A DNA stretch of 64,000 bases from Catenuloplanes atrovinosus (GCF_031458235.1 NZ_JAVDYB010000001.1:3121001-3185000); one strand, 5' to 3'. Counted from the stretch's first letter, positions 47,271 through 56,713 are shown. Made by a program: numbers and translations. Notes: generated by a model from the letters alone, not told the origin.

Positions 47271-48252
47271 TCGCCGCATCCAACCGCCCCGCCACCCCCC
47301 GCGCCAAACCCAACGCCCGCAACCGCTCCAACTCTCGCAACGCCGCCACCGACCCGAACGACTCCAGCGCACGCACCGCCGCGTACGCCACCACCTGACT
47401 CCGCGGCCCGTGCCCCGGCACCTTCCGCGCCGCGAACTCCCCCAGCCCACCCGCCACCGGCACATCCCCCTCATCCACCGGCAACACCGTCAGCACGAAC
47501 AACAAACCCCGCAAAGCCCGCGCGTTGTACGGATCCAGCACCCCGTTCCAATCCGGCTCATCCGCCGCCCGCCGCAACACGATCGTCCGGCCCGCCGGCA
47601 CCAGCCCACACCAGCGGTGCACCAGCCTCCGGCACCCCACCACCCCCCACTCATCCGCGAGCACCGCCACCCGCCGCGACCACCCCACCCCCGGCCGCGG
47701 ACCCGACACCTCCAGCGCCGCACCCAGCAACCGCCGATCCGGGCACTCCGCGTTCGCCGCCTCCGCCCACACCTCACCGGCGTTCAACGGCTCCGCCACC
47801 GACGCCAGCCACGGCCGCAACGACGTCCCACCCCGCCCCAGCCACCGCTCCGTCCGCCGCATCACCGCCACCAGCCCCGGCGGCACCACCCCGGTCTCCC
47901 GCACCGCCACCCGCGCCAACACCGCCAGATCGTCCACGAACGCGGTCATCCGCGCGGACGCCGCCTCGATCAGGATCAGACCCGCGCGCCAGGACAGCGC
48001 GTCCGCCTCCAGGCCGTACCCCAGCCAGCCCAGCAACCCCACGACCTCGTGCACCGGGGCCAGCTCCGCCACGTCCAGAATCAGCGCATGCCGGCGCGCC
48101 GGCGACAACCGCCACACCACGGCACGGACCGCGGCCGCGTCCTGCCGCCACACGTCACCGTTCCGCACGGCCAGCCCGACCAACTCGGCGGCCAGCGCCC
48201 GGCCGTCGCCCGCCGCGGCCAACTCCCGCACACGCCGCAGGTCACCGGACAT
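47242..48252 (-). CDS. Uncharacterised protein
   Basis: A 336-residue protein of unknown function with largely helical predicted character and no signal peptide, membrane segment or metal motif (LRRVRELAAAGDGRALAAEL, AELAPVHEVVGLLGWLGYGL, AVRALESFGSVAALRELERL). The last helical pieces resemble HEAT-like repeats, as in scaffold proteins, but nothing is certain. ATG 48252 is used; an in-frame codon 8 codons earlier lacks a ribosome site. It overlaps the amine oxidase convergently by 29 bp. Similar-looking proteins are known to me only as hypotheticals in actinobacteria. Confidence 0.65.
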   Translation of the reverse strand: MSGDLRRVRELAAAGDGRALAAELVGLAVRNGDVWRQDAAAVRAVVWRLSPARRHALILDVAELAPVHEVVGLLGWLGYGLEADALSWRAGLILIEAASARMTAFVDDLAVLARVAVRETGVVPPGLVAVMRRTERWLGRGGTSLRPWLASVAEPLNAGEVWAEAANAECPDRRLLGAALEVSGPRPGVGWSRRVAVLADEWGVVGCRRLVHRWCGLVPAGRTIVLRRAADEPDWNGVLDPYNARALRGLLFVLTVLPVDEGDVPVAGGLGEFAARKVPGHGPRSQVVAYAAVRALESFGSVAALRELERLRALGLARGVAGRLDAAIMRRRAARG

Positions 48253-48502
48253 GGCGCCGAGAATACGACGATCCACATACGACGGGGGTCCGGATTCACC
48301 TGTCCGAGCCCCCGTCGTACGTGTGCCGTCCCCTCGATCAGCGAGCGCGTCCCCGACGCGTCCTTCGCGTGCTCACCGCCCGGCGGATTCGCGCGGCGGC
48401 CGCCACGGCCCGTGGCCGCTCATCGTCGGTGGCGTCGCCGCACCGCCCCTCGCCTTCTCTCCCCCGCGCGACCGGCAAACAAAAGATGTTCTTTGGTCAT
48501 CG

Positions 48503-48521
48503 GTGCCGAAGGCACGTTTTT
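48503..48521 (+). terminator. Hairpin with T-run
   Basis: GTGCC-GAA-GGCAC followed by GTTTTT. A short stem, but one of the few canonical hairpin-plus-T-run sequences in the window. No gene ends just upstream on the plus strand. Confidence 0.35.
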
Positions 48522-48564
48522 GCTTTTCAGAGCCTTGTGGTGCGGAGCACCACGTGTAGTGCGT

Positions 48565-48588
48565 CCTAGGAAGCTAGATTGAATCCCC
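48565..48588. repeat. CCTAGGA..GCTAG direct repeat, first copy
   Basis: CCTAGGAAGCTAGATTGAAT at 48565 and CCTAGGAGGCTAGCTGGATT at 49046 share CCTAGGA-GCTAG and a GATT-like end. CTAG is rare in high-G+C actinobacteria, so shared clusters of it are unlikely to be chance, but function is unknown. Confidence 0.4.
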
Positions 48589-48783
48589 AGCCGCCTGCTC
48601 GCCTGTACCGACGGTGGCGGGCCTGCCGACCACGCCCGCCCGGACCCTGTTCCGCCGTCGTCAGATTCACTGTCCTGTGTCGCTCCGCCGTCCTGTGCCT
48701 TGCTGGCCGCGCCCACCACCCGGCTCCCCGCTGGCCGTTGACCACGCCCGCCCACCACCGGCGCGTCCCGCGCACCCCCCAAT

Positions 48784-48851
48784 CGCGTCGATCTAGGCCG
48801 CATTCGCGTGATTGGAGATCAACGTACGGGAATACGCCCTAGATCAACGCG
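48784..48851. repeat. Palindromic element, copy 1 (diverged)
   Basis: Arms of 22-24 bp (CGCGTCGATCTAGGCCGCAT and, after a roughly 22-bp loop, the near-complement ending GCCCTAGATCAACGCG), with three arm mismatches. The loop contains ATTGGAGATC. It is the same family as 62051-62122 but in opposite orientation, as shown by the loop sequence. Confidence 0.7.
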
Positions 48852-49045
48852 GGGTTGGGGTTGGGGGCAGCGGGAGGCCGGATCGCCGCACGCGGCTGTC
48901 GACGCCGCTGCTCGCCGCGCAGCCCGGCTCGCCACGAGCAGCGGCGAGCCGGGCTGGTCGGCGAGTTGGCCGATGCCCGGGCAACGATTCCGCGAGCACC
49001 AGCGCCACTCCCCGGTCGCCTGCCGCATCACCCCGCCTACGGCAT

Positions 49046-49070
49046 CCTAGGAGGCTAGCTGGATTTCCGG
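49046..49070. repeat. CCTAGGA..GCTAG direct repeat, second copy
   Basis: Second copy of the sequence described at 48565, 481 bp downstream in the same orientation and about 50 bp before the start of the histidine phosphatase gene. Confidence 0.4.
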
Positions 49071-49121
49071 TGAGGGCCGCGCCGAAGGCGCGGGCCGGGA
49101 GGCTCTGGTTGACTAGGGATC

Positions 49122-49688
49122 ATGGCGGAGATCGTTCTGGTACGGCATGGGCAGACCGAGTGGAGTGTGGCCGGGCGGCATACCGGCAGCACCGACATTC
49201 CGCTCACCCCGGTCGGGGAGGAGCAGGCGCGGGCGATCGGGCAGAGGATCAAGGGGCGGGAGTTCGCGCAGGTGCTGTGCAGCCCGCGCGTGCGGGCCCG
49301 GAGGACCGCGGAGCTGGCCGGCCTCCGGGTGACCGAGATCGTCGAGGATCTGGCCGAGTGGGACTACGGCGACTACGAGGGGATCACCACGAAGGAGATC
49401 CACGAGACCAGCCCGGACTGGTACCTGTGGACGGACGGCGTGCCCGGCGGCGAGTCACCGGAGCGGATCGGCGCACGCATCGACCGGGTGCTGGCGAAGG
49501 CGCGGGCGGCGCTGGAGCACGGTGACGTCGCGCTGGTGGCGCACGGTCACGCGCTGCGCGTGGTGGGTGCCCGGTGGATCGAGGAGCCGGTACGCGTGGG
49601 CGGGCGGCTGCGGCTGGACACGGCGACGCTGTGCCGGCTCGGGTTCGAGCACGGCCGGCCGGTCATTCTGGAGTGGAACTCGCGCTGA
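49122..49688 (+). CDS. Histidine phosphatase (phosphoglycerate mutase-like)
   Basis: A 188-residue member of the histidine phosphatase superfamily. The catalytic LVRHGQTEWS (RHG), the Arg pocket in SPRVRARRTAEL, the Glu region LAEWDYGDYEG, and the second His in LVAHGHALRVV are all present. The protein is shorter than metabolic phosphoglycerate mutases and closer to broad phosphatases (cobC/GpmB type). It could dephosphorylate sugar or nucleotide monophosphates. ATG 49122 follows a G+C rich leader. It overlaps the Lrp/AsnC gene by 26 bp, convergently. Confidence 0.9.
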   Translation: MAEIVLVRHGQTEWSVAGRHTGSTDIPLTPVGEEQARAIGQRIKGREFAQVLCSPRVRARRTAELAGLRVTEIVEDLAEWDYGDYEGITTKEIHETSPDWYLWTDGVPGGESPERIGARIDRVLAKARAALEHGDVALVAHGHALRVVGARWIEEPVRVGGRLRLDTATLCRLGFEHGRPVILEWNSR

Positions 49689-50124
49689 CCGCGGGCGGGC
49701 GTCCCTCGTACGGGGTGGACAGCACCACGGTGGTACGGGTGGTCACGTTCGCCGCGGTGCGGATCTGCTGGAGCAGGCGCTCCAGCTCGCCGGGGCTGGC
49801 CACCCGGACCAGCAGCATGTAGAAGTCCTCGCCCGCCACCGAGTAGCACGACTCGATCTCGGGCAGGTGGGCGAGCTTCTCCGGCGCGTCGTCCGGCTGC
49901 GACGGGTCGAACGGCCGGATCGCCACGAACGCGGTGAGCTGGAGGTCGAGCGCCTCGTAGGAGACGCGCGCGGTGTAGCCGCGAATGACGCCGCGCTGCT
50001 CGAGGCGGCGGACGCGCTGGTGCACGGCCGACACGGACAGTCCGACGCGCTCCGCGAGGTCCGTGTACGACAGCCGCCCGTCCGCGGTCAGCGCCGTCAC
50101 GATCGCCCGGTCGATCTCCTCCAC
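49663..50124 (-). CDS. Lrp/AsnC-family transcriptional regulator
   Basis: A 153-residue Lrp/AsnC regulator. The N-terminal helix-turn-helix is DLAERVGLSVSAVHQRVRRL, and the RAM ligand-binding domain follows (VIRGYTARVSYEALDLQLTA, CYSVAGEDFYMLLVRVASP). Members form octamers that bind amino acids and control transport or catabolism. GTG 50124 fits the family start. It is a plausible regulator of the beta-lysine cluster 5 kb away, although no direct evidence links them. Confidence 0.9.
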   Translation of the reverse strand: MEEIDRAIVTALTADGRLSYTDLAERVGLSVSAVHQRVRRLEQRGVIRGYTARVSYEALDLQLTAFVAIRPFDPSQPDDAPEKLAHLPEIESCYSVAGEDFYMLLVRVASPGELERLLQQIRTAANVTTRTTVVLSTPYEGRPPAVSASSTPE

Positions 50125-50141
50125 GCGAAGAACCTACCCCG

Positions 50142-52421
50142 CTAACCGACAGTGCCGTCATTCGGGGATGTCGTCACGGACGGTGCCGGGGAGGAGGACG
50201 GTGCGGGCAGCGCGCCGGCCCCGGTCTCCAGCATCGCGGCGCGCAGCACGTCCGCGCCGGCCTTCAGGCGCTCCGCGTAGTAGACCCGGTTCCACGGCTC
50301 CCAGGTGATCTCGTCCAGCGGCTGCAGCGCGCCGTCGGCGGCCAGCCGGACGCGGACGCCGGTGGCGGTGCGCGTGGTGGGCACGTTGCCGTCCGGGACC
50401 AGCACCTGCAGCGACGACGGGTCGGCGAACCCGGCGAACGCCCACGGTACCCGGATGGTCAGGGTGCCGTCGCCGGTGAGCCGCCACAGGTTGCGGTTGT
50501 CCGCGTTCTGCGCGGCCGGATCCCACACGCCGTGGTTGAGCACGCCCACGTCGAACAGCTCCGCGGGCAGCTTCCGGCCGGTGGTCGGCACGGTCAGATC
50601 CCGGTTGATCACCAGCTGGTACCGCTGCCAGCCGTTGACCGCCTTCGCCCGCAGGCCCGCCGGCACCTGGTAGTCCAGCGGCAGCGGGTCCAGCCGCTCG
50701 CGCACCCACACCTGCCCGGTGAGCTTCGCCAGGTCGAGCTGGATCGCCAGGTCCGCGCCCTCGTCGGTGGAGCCGGGCGGCGGGCTGCCGGCGATCTCCG
50801 GGAGCACGTCCAGGCCGATGGTGAGCGCCTTGGGCGCGGGCTTCGCCAGATCGACACCCAGTTGGAGGTACGCCTCGTCGACGGCCGCGACCGCGCGGGT
50901 GGCGATCGGCGAGTCGGGTTCGTCCAGCACCTGCCGCGGCCAGCCCTCGGGCGGCCCGGTCGGATCGGTGGCGATGATGCCGAAGTGCTGCTCGTTGGTG
51001 AGCGGGTCGTGCCACAGTTGCCGCCGCTCCGCGGGCGCCTGGTGAGCGATGGTGTTCCAGGTGAACTTGAACCACTCGTCGGCCCAGCCGAACAGGAAGC
51101 CGCCGGCCATGCCCGTGCCCCGGATCACCCGCAGCAGCTCCGCCCCGATCGTCATGGCCTCGCGTTCGCCGTGGTCACCCTGGCCACGGCCGAGCGGTCC
51201 CGCGTGCGCCGTGCCGAGACTCGACGGTACGCCGAACTCCGTCACCATCACCGGCATGCCCTTGTGGTGGCGGCGCAGCGCGGTCAGGTAGCCGGCGTAC
51301 GGGTCCGGGCGGCCGTTGAAGATCGCCTTCTGCAGTGCGGGCTCGTGCCGCTGGAAGTCCGGGTAGTACGGATACGCGTGGTAGCTGGCGAACGTGCCGC
51401 CGGGCCACTGTTCCGTGGGCAGCACGTGGTTGGCGTCCACGCCGGCCAGGTCCTCCTGCGGCAGCGGCTCCTCCGGGTGGCGCAGCGGGTCGGTGGTCGG
51501 CCAGTTCACGAACGCGACCGGGGCGCTGCGCCCGCGCGCGGCCTCCGCGGAGGCGAGCTCGTCCATCCGGGTGGCCAGCCACCGCTCGGTCGGCGTCGCC
51601 TCCGGCGTGCTGCGGAAGTACCTGCCGGTGAAGGACGGCCGGCCGGCGTTCTTGCGGTCCGACTCGTGCACGCCGCTCGGATCCCACTCCACGCCGATGA
51701 TCCAGGCGGCCAGCCACGGGCTGACGTCCGCGGTCCAGGTGCCGTGCGAGCGTCCCCGCCGCGGCTCGCGTTCGAGCCCGCCGGAGACCGCGGCGGAGGC
51801 GTCCCTCAGCTCGTCGACGAACGCGGTGGTGACGGCCTCGTCGTACAGGTCGCCCTTCCGCGCGTACGACTCGTCCGGCAGGTAGACGCCCTGCACCAGG
51901 TAGAGCGCGCGCTCCGGGTGCGTCCGGTTGTAGGCGGCCAGCTCCTGGTAGAACGCCGGCGGGTGGATCGTGTAGACGCGCACCACCCGGATGCCCATCC
52001 GGTCCATCGCCGCGAACCACGTCCGGTAGTCCTCGGCCGTGACGGCCAGCTCGCCCGGCTGGTGCCCCGGCGTGGTGGAGCCCAGGTTGACGCCGGGCAG
52101 GAACGTCTTCGCGCCGGACTTGGTGTACAGCACGAACTGCTCGCCCATCGCCTGCGCCGCGACCTTCAGCCCGTTCGGCGCGGTCCGGCGGTCCGGCGCC
52201 CAGCTCGGCCCGTCCGGCGGCTCCGGCAGCGCGCTCACACCGGTGATCCGGCTGGTGAACTGCTCGACCGGCGCCGGGGGCGGTGTCTCCTCCGCCAGCA
52301 CCTGGTGCACGCCGAGCGCGCCCAGCGCGACCACCGCCCCCATGCCCACGAGCCAGCGCCAGCGCTGGTTGCCCGGCTGGTTCTGGTGGTGCCGGCCCGG
52401 AGCACGGTGCGATCCCGTCAC
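50142..52421 (-). CDS. Secreted glycosyl-hydrolase-like protein (TIM barrel)
   Basis: A 759-residue protein with a short charged start and one N-terminal hydrophobic helix (WLVGMGAVVALGALGVHQVL), which could be a signal anchor. The main domain (about residues 95-480) looks like a TIM-barrel glycosidase of the GH2/GH5-like kind: RMGIRVVRVYTIHPP early, AAWIIGVEWDPSG and later GMPVMVTEFGVPSSLGTAHA, where the Glu of VTEFG would be the catalytic nucleophile. A C-terminal region from about residue 560 is beta-rich and ends in a low-complexity Ser/Pro tail. Substrate unknown. GTG 52421 is the start; a REP-like element lies just upstream. Confidence 0.65.
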   Translation of the reverse strand: MTGSHRAPGRHHQNQPGNQRWRWLVGMGAVVALGALGVHQVLAEETPPPAPVEQFTSRITGVSALPEPPDGPSWAPDRRTAPNGLKVAAQAMGEQFVLYTKSGAKTFLPGVNLGSTTPGHQPGELAVTAEDYRTWFAAMDRMGIRVVRVYTIHPPAFYQELAAYNRTHPERALYLVQGVYLPDESYARKGDLYDEAVTTAFVDELRDASAAVSGGLEREPRRGRSHGTWTADVSPWLAAWIIGVEWDPSGVHESDRKNAGRPSFTGRYFRSTPEATPTERWLATRMDELASAEAARGRSAPVAFVNWPTTDPLRHPEEPLPQEDLAGVDANHVLPTEQWPGGTFASYHAYPYYPDFQRHEPALQKAIFNGRPDPYAGYLTALRRHHKGMPVMVTEFGVPSSLGTAHAGPLGRGQGDHGEREAMTIGAELLRVIRGTGMAGGFLFGWADEWFKFTWNTIAHQAPAERRQLWHDPLTNEQHFGIIATDPTGPPEGWPRQVLDEPDSPIATRAVAAVDEAYLQLGVDLAKPAPKALTIGLDVLPEIAGSPPPGSTDEGADLAIQLDLAKLTGQVWVRERLDPLPLDYQVPAGLRAKAVNGWQRYQLVINRDLTVPTTGRKLPAELFDVGVLNHGVWDPAAQNADNRNLWRLTGDGTLTIRVPWAFAGFADPSSLQVLVPDGNVPTTRTATGVRVRLAADGALQPLDEITWEPWNRVYYAERLKAGADVLRAAMLETGAGALPAPSSSPAPSVTTSPNDGTVG

Positions 52422-52528
52422 CGATTCATTTTGTCGCCCTGTTCACTTCCGTCCCTCGGTTTCCGGGAAAGTCGCCCGGGCTCTTGCGGCCACGGATGCC
52501 GCAGGGAGGCCGGCCACGGCCGACCGGT

Positions 52529-52570
52529 GCCCGCGGGAGCATGCGGAACCGGACCCGCCGGAAGCGGGAA
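52529..52570 (-). repeat. REP-like intergenic element, copy C (short form)
   Basis: Read on the minus strand it begins TTTCCCGCTTCCGGCGGGTC and ends GCTCCCGCGGGC. It shares the 43-bp core with A, B and D but not the 50-bp extension; its flank (CACCGGTCG...) resembles copy D instead. It abuts the stop codon of the aldo/keto reductase gene. Confidence 0.65.
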
Positions 52571-52571
52571 A

Positions 52572-53549
<978 letters not shown>

Positions 53550-53599
53550 GGTCTGCAGACCCTACCGTCCGGCCGCCTCGGTTACTCGCCCGTACTCCC

Positions 53600-53611
53600 T
53601 AACGACCGTTA
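53600..53611. promoter_or_regulatory. TetR-type operator upstream of the acyl-CoA dehydrogenase
   Basis: TAACGACCGTTA is a near-perfect dyad (TAACG-AC-CGTTA) 10 nt before the acyl-CoA dehydrogenase ATG. Sites of the form TAACGxxCGTTA are typical for actinobacterial TetR regulators of fatty-acid catabolism. No regulator gene is adjacent. Confidence 0.55.
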
Positions 53612-53621
53612 AGCTTCGCGC

Positions 53622-54758
53622 ATGTGGATCCCGCCCACCGACGAGGCCCGCGACCTGCTCGGTCTCGTCGAGGAGATCGCCGACGGCGAACTCACCCCGC
53701 GAACCGCCGCCGACCACGAGTCGCGCGGCGAGTTCCCCCGCGAGATCGTTCGTACGCTCGGCCGCGCCGGCCTGCTCGGACTCCCCTACCCGGCCGAGCT
53801 CGGCGGTGCCGGCCAGCCGTACGAGGTCTACCTGCGCGTGCTGGAGCGCCTCGCCTACCGCTGGCTGACCGTCGCGGAGGCGGTCAGCGTGCACACACTG
53901 TCCTGCTACCCGGCCGCGGTGCACGGCGACGACCGGCTGCGCAAACTGGTGCCCGACCTGATCGGCGGCGAACTGCTCGGCGCGTACTGCCTCTCCGAGC
54001 CGGCCGGCGGCTCGGACGCCGCCGCGCTCACCACCCGGGCCGTGCCGGACGGCGACGGGTACGTGGTGACCGGCACCAAGGCGTGGATCACCCATGCCGG
54101 GTACGCGGACTTCTACACCGTCTTCGCGCGCACCGGCGGGCCCGGCCCGGACGGCATCTCCTGCCTGCTGCTCGACGCGGCCACGCCCGGCCTGGAACCG
54201 CAGGCCCGCGAACGGCTGATGGGCCTGCGCGCCGGCGCGCCCGCGCAGGTGGTGCTGGACGGCGCGCGGGTGCCGGCCGAGCGACTGGTCGGCACCGACG
54301 GGCAGGGCTTCCGGATCGCGATGTCCGCACTGGACGCGGGCCGGCTCGGCATCGCCGCGTGCGCGGTCGGGCTCGCCCAGGCCGCGCTGGACTACGCGGT
54401 CGGCTACGCGCGGGAGCGCACCCAGTTCGGCTCGCGGATCATCGACTTCCAGGGCATCGGCTTCATGCTGGCGGACGCGGCCACCTCGATCAGCGCGGCC
54501 CGGGCACTGCTCTACACCGCGGCCCGGCTGCGCGACGCCGGGCTGCCGTTCCGCACCGAGGCCGCGCAGGCCAAGCTGTTCGCCACGGACGCCGCCATGC
54601 GCGTCACCACGGACGCGGTGCAGGTGCTCGGCGGCGCCGGATACGTCACCGACCATCCGGTGGAGCGCTGGTTCCGCGAGGCGAAACTGCTCCAGATCGT
54701 CGAGGGCACCAACCAGATCCAGCGGCTGGTCATCGCCCGCGCGCTGGCCCGCCCCTGA
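53622..54758 (+). CDS. Acyl-CoA dehydrogenase
   Basis: A 378-residue FAD acyl-CoA dehydrogenase. All usual segments are seen: N-terminal helical part, FAD-binding LLGAYCLSEPAGGSDAAALT and GTKAWITHAGYADFYTVFAR, ACAVGLAQAALDYAVGYARE, and the C-terminal QVLGGAGYVTDHPVERWFRE with the catalytic-type Glu in IVEGTNQIQ. It oxidises acyl-CoA thioesters in the first step of beta-oxidation or branched amino-acid breakdown. ATG 53622 lies only 10 nt after the dyad, so the message is nearly leaderless. Confidence 0.95.
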   Translation: MWIPPTDEARDLLGLVEEIADGELTPRTAADHESRGEFPREIVRTLGRAGLLGLPYPAELGGAGQPYEVYLRVLERLAYRWLTVAEAVSVHTLSCYPAAVHGDDRLRKLVPDLIGGELLGAYCLSEPAGGSDAAALTTRAVPDGDGYVVTGTKAWITHAGYADFYTVFARTGGPGPDGISCLLLDAATPGLEPQARERLMGLRAGAPAQVVLDGARVPAERLVGTDGQGFRIAMSALDAGRLGIAACAVGLAQAALDYAVGYARERTQFGSRIIDFQGIGFMLADAATSISAARALLYTAARLRDAGLPFRTEAAQAKLFATDAAMRVTTDAVQVLGGAGYVTDHPVERWFREAKLLQIVEGTNQIQRLVIARALARP

Positions 54759-54767
54759 GGCCGCCGC

Positions 54768-55781
54768 TCACGGCGCCATCCGGTCGCGGAACGCGCGCTT
54801 GCGGCGCTCGCGCTCCTCGCGGTCGCGGCGCCGCCACTCGTCCATGTCCGCCTCCGACCGCGCGCGGACCTCGCCGGCCGGATCCCAGTCCAGCCCGGCC
54901 GCCGCCGCCGCGGCCACCACCTGGTCCAGCGCGACCCCCATCAGGCGCAGCCGGGCGATGATCTCCAGGGAGTCGTCCGGCATCGGCACCCGCGCCGGGC
55001 GCCCGCTGTCGTCGTCGACCACCGCCCACAGCCGTCCCGCGACCCGCTCGAAGCACAGCCCCGACGCGCGCCGCGGCGGCCCGGCCGTGGCCATCACCAC
55101 CAGCCCCGGCGCGTCGTCGTCCACCGGGTCGACCCGGAACCCCGCCTCGGCCAGCACGGTCGCGTACCAGACATCGGACCGCAACCGGATCTCCCGCTCG
55201 AACGTCAGCTCGGTGCCGTCCGCCAGCCGATAGCCGGCCAGATAGCGAACCCGGTCGCCGAGCACCCGGGCATCCTCGCGCCACACGGCCGCACCGTTGG
55301 CCAGCCGACGGTACGAACCCGCGCGCGTCCACCCCGTCCAGTCCCGCGCCGTGAACCGCCGCGCGTCGAACGCGAGCCGCCCGCCGGGCCGCAGCGCCCG
55401 CCGTACCGCCGCGAACGTGGCGATCAGCTCCCGGTCGTCGGTGATCTCCGCGACCACGCCGCCGGCCAGCACGACCAGCTCGAACGCGTTCTCCGGCAAC
55501 ACGCGCGCGTCGCCCAGCCGCCAGCTGACCAGCGCGCCGATCGGCCGCCGCCGGGCCAGGTCCAGCATGGTCCGGGACGGATCGACCGCCGTGACCCGAT
55601 GACCGCGCCGCGCCAGCTCCGCCGCCAGCCGCCCGGTGCCGCACCCGACGTCCGCGACCGACACCGCCGGCAACTGCGCCGCCACGTCGACGTAGAACGG
55701 GTGCTCGGGCGGATCGGGGTGCAGCGCGTCGTACAGCGCCACGGTCCGGGGATCGGTGTACTCCGCGGAGGTGGCGCTCAT
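54768..55781 (-). CDS. Class I SAM-dependent methyltransferase with extra domain
   Basis: A 337-residue protein. Residues 35-150 are a class I methyltransferase fold with VSVADVGCGTGRLAAELARR, VTAVDPSRTMLDLARRR and LVVLAGGVVAEITD. About 100 additional C-terminal residues (GLCFERVAGRLWAVVDDDSG...MDEWRRRDREERERRKRAF) form a separate charged segment. The methyl acceptor is unknown. It starts 9 nt after kptA ends on the same strand, so an RNA-related substrate is possible but unproven. Confidence 0.85.
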   Translation of the reverse strand: MSATSAEYTDPRTVALYDALHPDPPEHPFYVDVAAQLPAVSVADVGCGTGRLAAELARRGHRVTAVDPSRTMLDLARRRPIGALVSWRLGDARVLPENAFELVVLAGGVVAEITDDRELIATFAAVRRALRPGGRLAFDARRFTARDWTGWTRAGSYRRLANGAAVWREDARVLGDRVRYLAGYRLADGTELTFEREIRLRSDVWYATVLAEAGFRVDPVDDDAPGLVVMATAGPPRRASGLCFERVAGRLWAVVDDDSGRPARVPMPDDSLEIIARLRLMGVALDQVVAAAAAAGLDWDPAGEVRARSEADMDEWRRRDREERERRKRAFRDRMAP

Positions 55782-55790
55782 CGGCCCAGT

Positions 55791-56342
55791 CTAGGTTCGT
55801 GGTTCGCTCAGGTACCGGGGCGGTACGGCGTCGGTCAGCCAGACCCCGTTCGCACTGCGGAAGAACGTGTGCCCGTCCCGCGCCATGCGCGCCGCCGCCA
55901 CCGTCAGCACCACCGGCCGCCCGTGCCGGGTGCCGACCGTGCGCGCCGTTGCCGGGTCCGGCGAGAGGTGCACGTGATGCCGTCTGCCCTTGACCAGCCC
56001 CTGCTCCCGGATCGCCGGCAGATTCCGGTCCGCCGTCCCGTGATACAGCGTCTCCGGCGGTCCCTGCGCCTCATAGCCGAGCTCGACGTCGATCGAGTGC
56101 CCCTGGTTGGCGCGGATGCGCTCGCCACCGCCGGGTGCGCCCTCGATCGTGAACCGCTTCTTGTCGTTCTCGTCGACGACCCGGCCGAGCTGATCGCGGG
56201 TCAGGGTGAGGCCGTGCCGGGCGAGAGCCTCGAGGAGGGTGGGGACGGCGACCCAGCCGTCGGGCGTGAGGGTGATGCCGACGCTGTCCGGGCGATGCCG
56301 GAGGATGAGGGAGAGCCGTTTGCTCGTTCGCTTGATATCCAT
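55791..56342 (-). CDS. kptA: RNA 2'-phosphotransferase
   Basis: A 183-residue Tpt1/KptA. Family motifs are SLILRHRPDSVGITLTPDGW, ETLYHGTADRNLPAIREQGL, and RHHVHLSPDPATA. It transfers an internal RNA 2'-phosphate to NAD, giving ADP-ribose 1''-2''-cyclic phosphate. Bacteria have no tRNA-ligase pathway leaving 2'-phosphates, so the natural substrate is uncertain; RNA repair or ADP-ribosylation roles have been proposed. ATG 56342; a 12-bp palindrome GCGATATATCGC lies just upstream at 56372-56383. Confidence 0.93.
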   Translation of the reverse strand: MDIKRTSKRLSLILRHRPDSVGITLTPDGWVAVPTLLEALARHGLTLTRDQLGRVVDENDKKRFTIEGAPGGGERIRANQGHSIDVELGYEAQGPPETLYHGTADRNLPAIREQGLVKGRRHHVHLSPDPATARTVGTRHGRPVVLTVAAARMARDGHTFFRSANGVWLTDAVPPRYLSEPRT

Positions 56343-56427
56343 TACACGCTCAGAATATCGAGCCCGGTCCAGCGATATATCGCGCGTGGCCAGCGACCAT
56401 CGAGGCTGGAGCGACCCCGTGCGAACG

Positions 56428-56688
56428 TCACCACCATCGAGCGCCGTACCGGTCGGCGCGGGATCGGCACGTCCGGCGGCGGGCCGCGACGGCCGCCCGC
56501 AGCGCCGGCCAGATCCGCAGGCGGCGCCGGCGATCCAGCGCCGCCAGCACCTCCGCCAGCTCGCGCCGCTCCCCCGGCGGCACCAGCGTGACCACGATCA
56601 GCAGCGGAAGCGTCGCCGCGGCCAGCTCCACGAGCACGAAGAAGACGACTATCGCCGCAACCACGACGAACGCCACGAACGTCGACAT
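56428..56688 (-). CDS. Small membrane protein with basic tail
   Basis: An 86-residue protein. One or two helices occupy the first 38 residues (VAFVVVAAIVVFFVLVELAA, ATLPLLIVVTLVPP), followed by a strongly basic cytoplasmic tail (LDRRRRLRIWPALRAAVAAR). It follows the 62-codon gene on the same strand at a 25-nt gap. Function unknown. Confidence 0.55.
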   Translation of the reverse strand: MSTFVAFVVVAAIVVFFVLVELAAATLPLLIVVTLVPPGERRELAEVLAALDRRRRLRIWPALRAAVAARRRTCRSRADRYGARWW

Positions 56689-56713
56689 GCCGATCCCCCC
56701 AGACCTTGCCTGG

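Larger units (their letters stand above)
48253..49121. other. 870-bp non-coding stretch rich in repeats and hairpins
   Basis: No gene recognised on either strand. It holds a terminator-like hairpin GTGCC-GAA-GGCAC with GTTTTT (48503-48521), a second hairpin GTGGTGC-GGA-GCACCAC (48537-48553), two diverged direct repeats containing CCTAGGA..CTAG, and a 68-bp palindromic element (48784-48851). Base composition dips at 48480-48590. The promoter of the histidine phosphatase gene must lie near 49060-49110. Confidence 0.5.

Noticed and set aside
44873..47398. An 841-codon opening in another frame over kamA and the amine oxidase
   Set aside because: Almost entirely His, Pro and Arg, produced by the C-rich codons of the real genes.
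48566..48842. Small openings on both strands in the 48.5-48.8 kb gap
   Set aside because: Basic low-complexity text without ribosome sites; they overlap the repeats described there.
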